A stretch of DNA of 64,000 nt from Actinomycetota bacterium (lineage in GTDB: Bacteria; Actinomycetota; Actinomycetes; Nanopelagicales; Nanopelagicaceae). Where the stretch lies: assembly GCA_009702925.1 (NCBI GenBank), contig WLHC01000002.1:1-64000 (forward strand). The letters run 5' to 3'. Both the position numbers and the translations under genes were made by a program. The notes under the pieces are model-generated. The model was not told the origin of the DNA and ran no database searches. It saw only the letters and a list, made by a program, of their open reading frames with translations. Shown here one piece after another: positions 33,698 to 43,336 of this stretch; position 1 is the first letter of the stretch, and each line of letters starts with the position of its first letter.

Positions 33698-34639
33698 CTA
33701 AGGCAGAACCGCGTCGGAAAGCAACGCCAGTGAGCGTGTGAGATCGGCAGGATATGGAGCCGTGAAGTTGAGTTTGGAATGAGTCACAGGGTGGGCAAAG
33801 GAAAGCTCGGCCGCATGTAGCCAAGGCCTGGCCATCCCAAGGCTCTTTCCCAAAACTGGATCTGCTCCATATGTTGTATCCCCTACTAAAGGATGGTGCA
33901 GCGCAGAAAAGTGAACTCTAATTTGGTGAGTGCGCCCAGTTTCTAATTCAATCTTGACCATTGATACAGCGCGATAAAACTCCATAACTTCATAGTTAGT
34001 GATTGACTCTTTACCTGTTGCAACCACTGCGAACCGATGATCTTCTTTTGGGTGTCGATCGATAGGTGCATCGATAGTTCCGGTGGAAGGATCCATATGT
34101 CCTTGAACAAGTGCGTGATAAATCTTTGAAACAGTCCTGTTTCTAAATGCATCTTTTAGCGCATGAAAGGCTTGATCACTTTTTGCAACAATCATCAGGC
34201 CGCTGGTTCCAACATCTAATCGATGAACAATTCCCTGTCTTTCTGCAGGACCAGAAGTTGAAACAGAGTATCCAGCTGCCATTAAAGCCCCTACTACTGT
34301 TGGACCAGTCCAGCCAGGACTTGGATGAGCAGCGCAACCTACAGGCTTATCGATGACAACAATGTCGTTGTCATCGTAGACAATACTTAAACCTTGAATT
34401 GGAGTTAAGGGAATTGGTTCACTGTTTAATGGAGCAGGCATCAATACTTCGATTACTTGGCCAGCAATCACACGTTCTGACTTTGGCATAACTTTGCCAT
34501 TTGTTGTGATGTCGCCATCTTCTAGAAGTTTCACCACAGAAGTTCGGGAAAGACCGAGTACCCGAGTTAGGGCGCTATCGATTCGCTCTCCTGCAACACC
34601 CTCAGGTACTGACAGTGTTCGCAGCTCTCTTTGACTCAT
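33698..34639 (-). CDS. rluD: RluA/RluD family pseudouridine synthase with S4 domain
   Basis: S4-like N-terminus; GIVHRLDVGTSGLMIVAKSD, ETGRTHQIRVHFSALHHPLVGD. Confidence 0.94.
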   Translation of the reverse strand: MSQRELRTLSVPEGVAGERIDSALTRVLGLSRTSVVKLLEDGDITTNGKVMPKSERVIAGQVIEVLMPAPLNSEPIPLTPIQGLSIVYDDNDIVVIDKPVGCAAHPSPGWTGPTVVGALMAAGYSVSTSGPAERQGIVHRLDVGTSGLMIVAKSDQAFHALKDAFRNRTVSKIYHALVQGHMDPSTGTIDAPIDRHPKEDHRFAVVATGKESITNYEVMEFYRAVSMVKIELETGRTHQIRVHFSALHHPLVGDTTYGADPVLGKSLGMARPWLHAAELSFAHPVTHSKLNFTAPYPADLTRSLALLSDAVLP

Positions 34640-35121
34640 AAATCTGACTTTACTCTTGTTATTGGTGGAATATTTCGCAATGACAGGAGCATTGAAATTC
34701 CAGCAGCCACGACTATTGCCGAATCAGCAATGTTAAACACTGGGAAGTTTGGCACTTGGAGCCAATCAATTACATGACCTCTTAGTACGCCTGGCTCACG
34801 AAAAATACGATCTACAAGGTTTCCCAATATTCCACCCATGGCCAAACCAAGTACTACCGACCAACCCTTAGAGGTAATTTTGACTGAGTAATAGAAAATT
34901 ATTGCCAAGACAAAGAATCCGAAGAGAGTTAAAAAGATTGTCGCACCCTCGGCAATTGAAAAAGCTGCTCCAGGGTTTCGCACTAGCGTTAGTTGAAAAA
35001 AATCGCCGAGGACTTTGATGTTGGAACGATCCGAAAGCGTGCTAACGGCCCATAACTTGGTTGCAAGATCTAGAACCCAAACAAACCAGGCAACACCATA
35101 AAGTGTGCGCCAATACTGCAC
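34636..35121 (-). CDS. lspA: Lipoprotein signal peptidase
   Basis: LVRNPGAAFSIAEGAT, GGILGNLVDRIFREPGVLRGHVIDWL, FNIADSAIVVAA. Confidence 0.96.
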   Translation of the reverse strand: MQYWRTLYGVAWFVWVLDLATKLWAVSTLSDRSNIKVLGDFFQLTLVRNPGAAFSIAEGATIFLTLFGFFVLAIIFYYSVKITSKGWSVVLGLAMGGILGNLVDRIFREPGVLRGHVIDWLQVPNFPVFNIADSAIVVAAGISMLLSLRNIPPITRVKSDL

Positions 35122-35123
35122 AG

Positions 35124-35930
35124 TTAGCGCCGCTCTTCCTTCTGTTTACAAAGCATGCACAACGTTGCACGTGGAAATACTTGAAGGCGTGCTTTACCAA
35201 TCGGAGATCCACACTCTTCGCAATTTCCATAGTTCTTGGAATCAATTCTCTCTAAAGCCCGTTCAGTTTGTAAAACCATGTCACGAGCGTTGATTACCAA
35301 TGACATTTCATGTTCGCGTTCGAAAGTTTTAGTTCCAGCATCAGCTTGGTCATCGCCTGCGCCCTCACCAGATTCTTGAATGAGTTCGTCCATTTCTAAT
35401 TCGACAATAGCCAGCTCTTTGCGCAAACGATCTAGCTCTTTGGAAATCTCTGCTCTGACAGCCTTGAGCTCTGCGGCCGACCACGGGGTCTCAGTTTCAG
35501 TGGCAACAACAGGAACTGGTGCACTCTTGATTGGTTTGAGTGGAGCAATCTTTTTTCCACTTTTCACAGGTCGTGGTGGCGGTGGCATAACCAACCGTCG
35601 CTCTTCGACAACTGGGGCTACAACTGTTGCAGTTACAGTTGAAACTGAAACAGTTTGAGATTTTTCATCAACAGTTAAAGTTGTTTTTGATGGAAAGCCT
35701 TTGCCCGAGGCCTTCTTTACAGGAATGCTCTTGACGCTAGATTTTTTTGCTGGAGCAGCTTTCTTTGCTATCGCTTTTTTAGCAGCCTTCTTAACTGGAG
35801 CAGCTTTTTTGATCGGCTTCTTGCTGGTAGTCGCCTTTTTAGCCGCCTTCTTAACAGCTTTTTTGGCCGGAGCGGCTTTCTTTGCTACCGCCTTCTTTAC
35901 GACCGCTTTCTTAACAGGCTTCTTAGGCAT
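35124..35930 (-). CDS. DksA/TraR C4 zinc-finger protein with Lys/Ala-rich histone H1-like N-terminal tail
   Basis: About 80 aa of KKAxxKKAAPAKK-type repeats, then acidic/coiled region and CEECGSPIGKARLQVFPRATLCMLCK zinc finger. Confidence 0.92.
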   Translation of the reverse strand: MPKKPVKKAVVKKAVAKKAAPAKKAVKKAAKKATTSKKPIKKAAPVKKAAKKAIAKKAAPAKKSSVKSIPVKKASGKGFPSKTTLTVDEKSQTVSVSTVTATVVAPVVEERRLVMPPPPRPVKSGKKIAPLKPIKSAPVPVVATETETPWSAAELKAVRAEISKELDRLRKELAIVELEMDELIQESGEGAGDDQADAGTKTFEREHEMSLVINARDMVLQTERALERIDSKNYGNCEECGSPIGKARLQVFPRATLCMLCKQKEERR

Positions 35931-36057
35931 GTCGCGAACCCTATGCCGATTACCCCTGTGTTGCCAATTTCGCCACGTTGCAATTTATTTTCTAGCCATC
36001 ATCTAGACTGAACTCCTCACATAACTGGCAATGACGGGGCTATCACCTCACGAGCCT

Positions 36058-36214
36058 GCTAGAAGAAGTGGTCCTTTATCAAGGATTCACCTAGAACTAG
36101 CAAGTGGGATCAAAAGCGGCGGATGCATCAAGGTGTAGACGCAAGGTGGGTGGTACCGCGAAAACTGCATATGCAGATTTCGTCCCTCCAGATGATTTTC
36201 TCTGGGGGTTTTTT
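36058..36214 (+). promoter_or_regulatory. T-box riboswitch leader (ultrashort-type, isoleucine) upstream of ileS
   Basis: T-box core AGGTGGGTGGTACCGCG (36144-36160) followed by TTTCGTCCCTCC. Upstream hairpin GCTAG...CTAGC (36058-36101) carries ATC in a terminal loop (TCCT-TTATCA-AGGA, ATC at 36078-36080). Confidence 0.92.
36184..36214 (+). terminator. Conditional intrinsic terminator of the ileS T-box
   Basis: CCTCCAGA TGATTTTC TCTGGGGG TTTTTT; 8-bp stem and U6, ending one nt before the ileS ATG at 36216. Confidence 0.85.
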
Positions 36215-36215
36215 A

Positions 36216-39200
36216 ATGTCGTTTCGACAGATATCTGCATCGGTTGATCTGCCTGCAGTTGAACACCAGATTTTAAAGTTCTGGCGCGAGAACTCTGTCT
36301 TTGAAAAAACCGTTAACGCCCGTGAAGATGGTCCGACGTGGACGTTCTATGAAGGTCCACCCACAGCAAATGGAATGCCCGGAACTCACCATATTGAAGC
36401 TCGAGTTTTCAAAGATGTGTTTCCTCGTTTTCATACGATGAAGGGAAAATACGTAGAAAGAAAAGCCGGTTGGGACTGTCACGGACTTCCTGTTGAGATT
36501 GCCGTGGAAAAAGAACTTGGATTCTCGGGCAAGGGCGATATTGAAAAATATGGAATTTCACAATTCAATGACAAATGCCGTGAATCAGTTCAGCGCCATG
36601 TGAGTGCATTTACAGAAATGACCGACCGCATGGGTTTCTGGGTCGATTTTGATCAGGCATATTGGACCATGTCGCCGGAGTATGTTGAATCAGTTTGGTG
36701 GTCGCTCAAAGAAATTTGGAAAAAAGGTTTACTTGTTCAAGACCATCGTGTTGCTCCCTATTGCCCACGTTGCGGAACAGGTCTTTCAGATCACGAATTA
36801 GCTCAAGGGTATGAAACCGTCACCGATCCATCTGTCTTCGTCCGCTTCCCTGTGACTTCTGGTGAATTTCAAAAATTAAAGGCAAGCCTTCTTGTCTGGA
36901 CAACAACTCCTTGGACTCTTGTTTCAAATACTGCAATCGCAGTGCATCCAGAAGTTGAATATGTAGTTGTACAGGTAAGCGTTGAAGAGCAAGAAGATGA
37001 AGTACTAGTTGTTGCTAAAGCCCTCATAGAGTCGGTAAAAGGTGATAAAAAGATTTTGAAAACGATGCTAGGTAAGGATCTAGAAAAAATCACTTACCAA
37101 CGCCCCTTTGATTACGTTGAGATTCCAGATGCCCATTATGTAGTTCTAGCAACGTATGTAACCACTGAAGACGGAACGGGACTAGTACATCAATCCCCTG
37201 CCTTTGGCGCAGACGATCTTGCGGTCTGTCGCAATTATGGACTCCCTGTGGTCAATCCAATTGCTCCAGATGGAAGATTTCTTAAAGAAGTTCCTGTAGT
37301 AGGCGGAATGTTTTTCAAAGATGCAGACAAAACTTTAGTAAAGGAGCTCAAAGCAAGTGGAGCCCTTTATAAGCACCAGCAATACGAACACTCATACCCG
37401 CACTGCTGGCGTTGTCACACCGCATTGATGTATTACGCACAACCTTCTTGGTATATCCGAACCACATCAATTAAGGAAGCGTTGCTTCGAGAAAATGCTT
37501 CAACTAATTGGCATCCTGAAACTATTAAGGAGGGCCGATATGGTGATTGGTTAAATAACAATATCGATTGGGCACTCTCCCGAAATCGATACTGGGGCAC
37601 TCCCCTTCCGATCTGGCGTTGCGAAAATGAACATGAGATCTGCGTTGACTCGCTTAAAGAATTAGGTCAACTGGCAGGCAAGGAACTGTCTAACCTAGAT
37701 CCGCACAGACCTTTTGTTGATGACATTACATTTGATTGCAGTGAGTGTGATTCAACAATGATTCGGGTCCCAGAGGTAATTGACTGCTGGTATGACTCAG
37801 GTGCAATGCCCTTTGCGCAGTGGGGTTATCCTCACAAAGAAGGTTCGATTGAAAAATTCAAAGCCTCATATCCTGCTGACTTCATCTGTGAAGCGATTGA
37901 TCAAACTCGCGGATGGTTTTACACCTTGATGACAATTGGAACTTTAGTATTTGATCAATCCTCTTATAAAACTGTTCTATGCCTCGGTCATATCTTGGAT
38001 AAAGATGGACGGAAAATGAGTAAACATTTGGGCAATGTTCTCGAACCGATGGCGCTCATGGATCAACACGGTGCTGATGCTGTTCGCTGGTACATGCTTG
38101 CAGCTGGATCGCCTTGGTCAGCAAGGCGAGTAGGACATGAAAATTTGAATGAAGTTGTTCGTAAAACGTTACTGACATATTGGAACACTGTTTCATTCCA
38201 TGCCTTATATGCGAAGGCCTCTAATTTTGAGCTCTCTCAAACTCCATTACTGGCAGATCGACCATTAATGGATAAGTGGATTATTTCCGAACTTAATCTC
38301 TTAATTGCCAACGTCGATAAAGCACTCGAAGGTTTTGATTCACAAGTTGCTGGACGCGATTTAGCAAAATTCATTGATGATCTATCAAATTGGTATGTCC
38401 GGCGTTCACGTCGACGTTTTTGGGATGGAGATGTTGCTGCCTTGGCAACCTTGCATGAGTGTCTAGTAACTTTGACACAACTGCTCGCACCGCTTGTCCC
38501 ATTTATTACAGAGCATGTATGGCAAGAACTAGTCAGACCAACCGATCCATTAGCACCCTTGTCTGTTCATCTTTCAGACTTTCCAATCTCCAAGAGCCAT
38601 GAAGTTAATCGTGACCTCGGCAAACAAGTAGAGCTAACTCGTCGAATAGTCGAACTTGGAAGAGCTACTCGAGCTGAATCAGGTATCAAGATCCGACAGC
38701 CCCTAGGTCGAGCCCTGATCGCTGCAAAGGGGTGGTCTGACCTACCAGAACAGATGCGTGAACAAATCGCCGATGAATTAAACGTTATGGAACTAGAAGA
38801 TATTGCTAATGCCGATGGAGATTTAGTCGATGTAAGCGTTAAGGCAAATTTCAAGAGCCTTGGAGCAAAATTTGGTGGAGCTGTTCAAGAGATTGCAAAG
38901 GCGATCGCAGGTGTAGATCCGACAGAACTTGTTAAGCAACTGCGCAATCAAGGATCGATATCACTTGCCGATTGGACAATTACGCTTGAAGATCTTGTAA
39001 TTACTGAAGTGCCAAAATCTGGTTGGAGCGTTTCTTCACATGATGGTGAGAGTGTTGCACTTGATCTGCAACTGACACCCAGATTGGTTCTGGCTGGAAA
39101 TGTACGTGAGGTGATCCGATTTATTCAAGAGCGACGCAAAAGTGAAGGCTTTGACATTTCAGATCGCATCAAGGTTGCTTGGAATGGTACTCCCGAAATT

Positions 39201-39332
39201 ATTGCTGCGATTGAAAGTGATCACTCGCGAATTGAAAATGAGGTTCTTGCAGTGTCAATGGTCCGTGACGGCGCGATATCTATAGGTGATAGTGAAATCG
39301 GCTTAGAGGTTGTTTTAACTAAATCGACCTGA
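36216..39332 (+). CDS. ileS: Isoleucyl-tRNA synthetase (start MSFRQISASVDLP)
   Basis: YEGPPTANGMPGTHHIEARVFKD, GWDCHGLPVE, DGRKMSKHLGNV. The ORF-track start at 36123 lies inside the T-box. Confidence 0.97.
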   Translation: MSFRQISASVDLPAVEHQILKFWRENSVFEKTVNAREDGPTWTFYEGPPTANGMPGTHHIEARVFKDVFPRFHTMKGKYVERKAGWDCHGLPVEIAVEKELGFSGKGDIEKYGISQFNDKCRESVQRHVSAFTEMTDRMGFWVDFDQAYWTMSPEYVESVWWSLKEIWKKGLLVQDHRVAPYCPRCGTGLSDHELAQGYETVTDPSVFVRFPVTSGEFQKLKASLLVWTTTPWTLVSNTAIAVHPEVEYVVVQVSVEEQEDEVLVVAKALIESVKGDKKILKTMLGKDLEKITYQRPFDYVEIPDAHYVVLATYVTTEDGTGLVHQSPAFGADDLAVCRNYGLPVVNPIAPDGRFLKEVPVVGGMFFKDADKTLVKELKASGALYKHQQYEHSYPHCWRCHTALMYYAQPSWYIRTTSIKEALLRENASTNWHPETIKEGRYGDWLNNNIDWALSRNRYWGTPLPIWRCENEHEICVDSLKELGQLAGKELSNLDPHRPFVDDITFDCSECDSTMIRVPEVIDCWYDSGAMPFAQWGYPHKEGSIEKFKASYPADFICEAIDQTRGWFYTLMTIGTLVFDQSSYKTVLCLGHILDKDGRKMSKHLGNVLEPMALMDQHGADAVRWYMLAAGSPWSARRVGHENLNEVVRKTLLTYWNTVSFHALYAKASNFELSQTPLLADRPLMDKWIISELNLLIANVDKALEGFDSQVAGRDLAKFIDDLSNWYVRRSRRRFWDGDVAALATLHECLVTLTQLLAPLVPFITEHVWQELVRPTDPLAPLSVHLSDFPISKSHEVNRDLGKQVELTRRIVELGRATRAESGIKIRQPLGRALIAAKGWSDLPEQMREQIADELNVMELEDIANADGDLVDVSVKANFKSLGAKFGGAVQEIAKAIAGVDPTELVKQLRNQGSISLADWTITLEDLVITEVPKSGWSVSSHDGESVALDLQLTPRLVLAGNVREVIRFIQERRKSEGFDISDRIKVAWNGTPEIIAAIESDHSRIENEVLAVSMVRDGAISIGDSEIGLEVVLTKST

Positions 39333-39333
39333 T

Positions 39334-39618
39334 CTAAAGGCGGCTAACGAAGCCGATCAATAACTGAGTTCCGAAAAAAAGAACTATAAAACTCATATCC
39401 AAACTAATTGCGCCTAGACGAAGTGGTGGAACAAATCGCGCAACGAATTTCATTGGCCTGTCCGTGATCGTATAAATGGCCTCGACCAAGTAGAGAATGG
39501 GACCACGCGGGCGCCAAGTTTTCGAAAACATTTGTACATAATCAAAGATTAGTCGCCCCAACAAAGCAAAAAGGAACAACTGCAATATATTGGCTAGCAG
39601 TGAGCCCACGCTCAACAT
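39334..39618 (-). CDS. YggT family membrane protein
   Basis: 94 aa, two TM segments, position next to sepF. Confidence 0.85.
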   Translation of the reverse strand: MLSVGSLLANILQLFLFALLGRLIFDYVQMFSKTWRPRGPILYLVEAIYTITDRPMKFVARFVPPLRLGAISLDMSFIVLFFGTQLLIGFVSRL

Positions 39619-39620
39619 GA

Positions 39621-40088
39621 TCAGCTCTGGTTAAAAAAACTTGCTTGTGCCGCAGCTGATTTGTCTTCACTGCTTACTGAAACATTTGCTGGCGAAAGAA
39701 GAAATACTTTTTTAGTTACTCGCTCAATTGTTCCATGCAATCCAAATGCAAGACCGCTTGCAAAATCCACAAGTCTCTTATGCTCTGATTCATCCATCTC
39801 TGTTAAATTGATAATGACAGGATTGCCTTCGCGGTAATGCTCACCAATTGTTCGCGCCTCGTTGTAATAGCGAGGATGCAAAGTAATGATGCGATCTAAA
39901 GTTGGAAGATCTAACTGCGGAGCAGTTTCTACAACTTCTCCCCTACGTACAGTTGGCACTGGACGAAGCTCTCGGCTCTTAATTCGCACATCACTTGATT
40001 TTGCTGGTGCTTGTGATTGTGGGGTATCAAATTCCGGCTCATCCATTAAACCTAAGTAGTTGGCAACACGGCGGATTGCATTAGACAT
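39621..40088 (-). CDS. sepF: Cell division protein SepF
   Basis: NPVIINLTEMDESEHKRLVDFASGLAFGLHGTIERVTKKVFLLSP. Confidence 0.95.
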   Translation of the reverse strand: MSNAIRRVANYLGLMDEPEFDTPQSQAPAKSSDVRIKSRELRPVPTVRRGEVVETAPQLDLPTLDRIITLHPRYYNEARTIGEHYREGNPVIINLTEMDESEHKRLVDFASGLAFGLHGTIERVTKKVFLLSPANVSVSSEDKSAAAQASFFNQS

Positions 40089-40097
40089 GAGAAAAGG

Positions 40098-40754
40098 TTA
40101 CCTCTGGGGTGAGCGAGAACCGAGTATTGATGAGCCAACTCGCACATGTGTCGCTCCATAGGAAATGGCCATTTCATAGTCCCCACTCATGCCAGCAGAT
40201 AACCCGGTCGCCCCGGGAAACTCCCTCATAAACTCCATGTGAATCTGTTGAAGTTGTTCGTAGGCTCGGGCCGGATCCATTGATAATGGTGGCACCGACA
40301 TAATTCCAGACAATCTATGTTTTGAAGAGTTTTCAATTGCCCTAGCTAATTCATATAGATCCTCACTTTTGGCTCCCCCTCGATGATGGGCGCCATCGAG
40401 TGAAACCTGAAGAAAAATTGAAAGTGGGTGCGGTGCAATCTTTTCTATCAACTCAAAATGTCGAAGTTCATCTAATGAGTGAATGACAGATGCCCAGCTA
40501 GTAATTGATTTGAGTTTATTGCTTTGTATCTGCCCCTGGAAATGCCATGTGGCTGGGACCACCTTTGATTTTTCGGCTCCTTCAGAATCGCGATTCTCGC
40601 CGAAATCGCAAACTCCGAGTTGGCTTAAAATCTCCACATCACTTGCCGGAAAACTCTTCGTAACTACAACTAAGACCACTTCGTGATCTGCTACAGAGGC
40701 AATCTTGTTCTTAACTTCTCTCAGGTTTTCTTCTAACTCGGCTTTTCTGTTCAT
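40098..40754 (-). CDS. PLP-binding protein, YggS family (start MNRKAELEEN)
   Basis: LVVVTKSFPASDVEIL, DFGENRDSEGAEK, WHFQGQIQSNK, SGDYEMAISYGATHVRVGSSILG. Confidence 0.92.
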   Translation of the reverse strand: MNRKAELEENLREVKNKIASVADHEVVLVVVTKSFPASDVEILSQLGVCDFGENRDSEGAEKSKVVPATWHFQGQIQSNKLKSITSWASVIHSLDELRHFELIEKIAPHPLSIFLQVSLDGAHHRGGAKSEDLYELARAIENSSKHRLSGIMSVPPLSMDPARAYEQLQQIHMEFMREFPGATGLSAGMSGDYEMAISYGATHVRVGSSILGSRSPQR

Positions 40755-41401
40755 ATTTTTACTACCCCCACAAACCGACCAGTCGGTGATTGCCTGCGAT
40801 GAGAAAAATAGGAAGCGTTTTCCATGGTGCATATAGTCGAAGCCTCAAAACTCACATCCTGTGCCATCAATTCTGCTACTAACCCTGCTTGGAGATCTAA
40901 GGCTGGTGTCGAATGCCTTGTAGTGGAGTGAGAATCTGGATGATTAGCAGTTACTTCCTCCTGCAACCCAAGCGGTACTTCATAACATTTTCCACAAATG
41001 GAAGGTCCTAATACGGCATGAATGTGCTTTGCTCCTAAATCCCTCATTGCCTCAATAGAATTTATTGCAACTCTGTTCACCAAGCCAGCGCGTCCAACAT
41101 GGACAGCGCCAACAACTGACTCTGAAATAAGTAAAAGTGGAATGCAGTCTGCCACCATGACCGCTAATGAAATATCAGGATTGGCCGTTACTAATGCATC
41201 ACACGTTGGTTCAATTTCACTGTATTGCGTGACAACGACAACAGCGTTGCCATGTACTTGATTCATAAATTGAGTGGTTGGTAACGTCGCTCGATTTGCT
41301 TTAACTTTCAATGGATCATCGCCCACATGGCCCGCAAAGTTAAGAGATTCGTAACTGCCCGAACTAAAGCCACCGGTTCGATCAGTGAAAAAATAGGACA
41401 A
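40751..41401 (-). CDS. YfiH/PgeF family laccase-domain protein
   Basis: MNQVHGNAVVVV, VMVADCIPLLL, AVHVGRAGLV, GPSICGKCYEV. Confidence 0.92.
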   Translation of the reverse strand: MSYFFTDRTGGFSSGSYESLNFAGHVGDDPLKVKANRATLPTTQFMNQVHGNAVVVVTQYSEIEPTCDALVTANPDISLAVMVADCIPLLLISESVVGAVHVGRAGLVNRVAINSIEAMRDLGAKHIHAVLGPSICGKCYEVPLGLQEEVTANHPDSHSTTRHSTPALDLQAGLVAELMAQDVSFEASTICTMENASYFSHRRQSPTGRFVGVVKI

Positions 41402-41412
41402 AGCAGAATTCC

Positions 41413-42543
41413 TTACTTCATGAAGTCAGGAATATCGATCTCATCCTCAGCTACCAATTCTTCAAAAGTGACTCGGCGCCTTGGTAGCTCATTATCTAAA
41501 TCAAGGGCTACAGCCAATGGATCATTAGCAGAAATAGGGTCAGCCACTCCACCCAATGTTGCGGCATCAAATGAAGGTGTTGCTACCTTCTTTGGTTGCC
41601 CACCTTCAAAGCCTGCTGCAACAACAGTTATACGAATTTCATCACCAAGAGCATCATCGATAGTTGTTCCAAAAATGAACTTAGCATTTGGGTGAACAAC
41701 TGATTGAACTAACTCACATGCCTCGTTGACTTCGAACAAACCTAAATCCGATCCACCAGAAACTGAAAGCAATACTCCCATGGCACCATCAATTGATGCT
41801 TCCAGTAATGGACTAGAGATTGCAAGCTCTGCTGCTCGGATTGCTCGGTTTTCGCCACGTGCAGATCCGATTCCCATTAATGCCGATCCTGCACCTGACA
41901 TGACAGCTTTTACATCTGCAAAATCTAGATTGATTAATCCAGGCTGTGTAATGATTTCGGAAATTCCTTGGACTCCAGAGAGTAGAACTTGATCTGCGCT
42001 CTTAAAAGCATCAGCCAAAGTTATTTGACGATCAGAGATGGCAAGCAAGCGATCATTCGGGATAACAATTAACGTATCAACTTCTTCACGCAATGCTTCA
42101 ATACCAACATCTGCCTGTTCTGATCGCAGCTTTGCTTCAAAAGAAAATGGACGAGTTACAACTCCAATTGTTAATGCACCGATCTCTCGAGCAATTTTTG
42201 CAACAACGGGAGCCGCGCCAGTTCCAGTTCCGCCACCTTCGCCAGCAGTTACAAAAACCATATCTGCCCCGCGAAGAATCTCTTCAATATCATCTGCATG
42301 ATCAAGTGCTGCTTCGCGTCCTTTATCGGGATCCATACCTGCGCCAAGACCACGAGTTGTCTTGCGACCGATATCAAGTTTTACATCTGCATCACTCATT
42401 AACAAATGTTGTGCATCAGTGTTAATTGCAATGAACTCAACACCTTTTAATCCAACATCAATCATTCGATTGACTGCATTAACTCCACCGCCACCAATGC
42501 CAACTACTTTGATGACAGCCAAATAATTTTGCGGTGAAGCCAC
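41413..42543 (-). CDS. ftsZ: Cell division protein FtsZ (GTG start)
   Basis: [34 protein letters not shown]-terminal peptide EIDIPDFMK. Confidence 0.98.
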   Translation of the reverse strand: MASPQNYLAVIKVVGIGGGGVNAVNRMIDVGLKGVEFIAINTDAQHLLMSDADVKLDIGRKTTRGLGAGMDPDKGREAALDHADDIEEILRGADMVFVTAGEGGGTGTGAAPVVAKIAREIGALTIGVVTRPFSFEAKLRSEQADVGIEALREEVDTLIVIPNDRLLAISDRQITLADAFKSADQVLLSGVQGISEIITQPGLINLDFADVKAVMSGAGSALMGIGSARGENRAIRAAELAISSPLLEASIDGAMGVLLSVSGGSDLGLFEVNEACELVQSVVHPNAKFIFGTTIDDALGDEIRITVVAAGFEGGQPKKVATPSFDAATLGGVADPISANDPLAVALDLDNELPRRRVTFEELVAEDEIDIPDFMK

Positions 42544-42694
42544 GTGTCTTCCTCCTTTTGAACCTTAAACCTCACCTTGAGAGTTACGGCTCAATGATTT
42601 TCAATAAGGTGAACCTAAAGCGCGCAAGGGTGATTATCAAACACCGACATGAATTCTTTAACGTGTCGCGAAACAAATAAATGTGATGAATTTT

Positions 42695-43336
42695 TTAATT
42701 TACGATCGGTGCATGTGGTGCCGATAGATCAATTTTAGTTATCTTATTGTTTTCAGGTAGGGCAAGAATCCTTTGATAAACCCTGGTTTTCAACTCGTTT
42801 TCACTGTTTATTCCCCACTTAACTTCAAGGATTCGTTCTCCTTGTGCCAATTGCAGGTCCAGTGAACCTGAGTTCTGGACCTTGATTGACTTCAATGTTT
42901 GACTTAACTGTGAATCTAGAGAGTTAATCAGATCGACTGCTTTCAAAGCTGACGTAGCATCGATCGCCTGGATCTGAATAAGGTCGGACCTGTTAGCATT
43001 TTGAAGTTGAAAGCTCTTACCCTCTACATCAAATGCTTTCCCGTTATATAGAGCGACCGGGGTCCGTTCAAGAATTCGTACCGTGACTTTCCCGCTAATC
43101 CAATCGCGCGATACTTCGGCTTTTTTCACCCACGCTAAATTCTCAAACTTAGTTGCAATTACTTTAGGTTGGATTCGCGCTAATTTTTCACCTTTTATAA
43201 CCCCAGGATTTACATTTGATCGTGAACCAATGATTTCAACTGAACTTACTGTAAATAGAGTTGAGTAACCCAGAGCATATGTTGCACCGGCAATCATTAA
43301 AATTGGTAAGGCTACTAATGTGAAGCGTCTTCTCAT
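42695..43336 (-). CDS. ftsQ: FtsQ/DivIB family cell division protein with POTRA domain
   Basis: N-terminal TM, VSSVEIIGSRSNVNPGVIKG POTRA; position murC-ftsQ-ftsZ. Confidence 0.9.
   Translation of the reverse strand: MRRRFTLVALPILMIAGATYALGYSTLFTVSSVEIIGSRSNVNPGVIKGEKLARIQPKVIATKFENLAWVKKAEVSRDWISGKVTVRILERTPVALYNGKAFDVEGKSFQLQNANRSDLIQIQAIDATSALKAVDLINSLDSQLSQTLKSIKVQNSGSLDLQLAQGERILEVKWGINSENELKTRVYQRILALPENNKITKIDLSAPHAPIVN

Noticed and set aside
35701-35930. Low-complexity repeats considered as a tandem repeat or CRISPR-like array
   Set aside because: Repeats are degenerate and coding (Lys/Ala-rich tail); no constant repeat/unique spacer structure. No CRISPR seen elsewhere.
35701-36006. 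101-aa ORF with repeated hydrophobic FLAAFLTGAAF segments, looks like a TM protein
   Set aside because: Exact antisense of the Lys/Ala-rich repeat coding region; hydrophobicity is a complement artefact.
36123-36215. N-terminal extension of ileS in the ORF track
   Set aside because: Lies inside the T-box antiterminator/terminator; the real start is ATG 36216.
42093-42425. 110-aa plus-strand ORF rich in Leu/Gln
   Set aside because: Antisense to ftsZ; composition typical of shadow translation.
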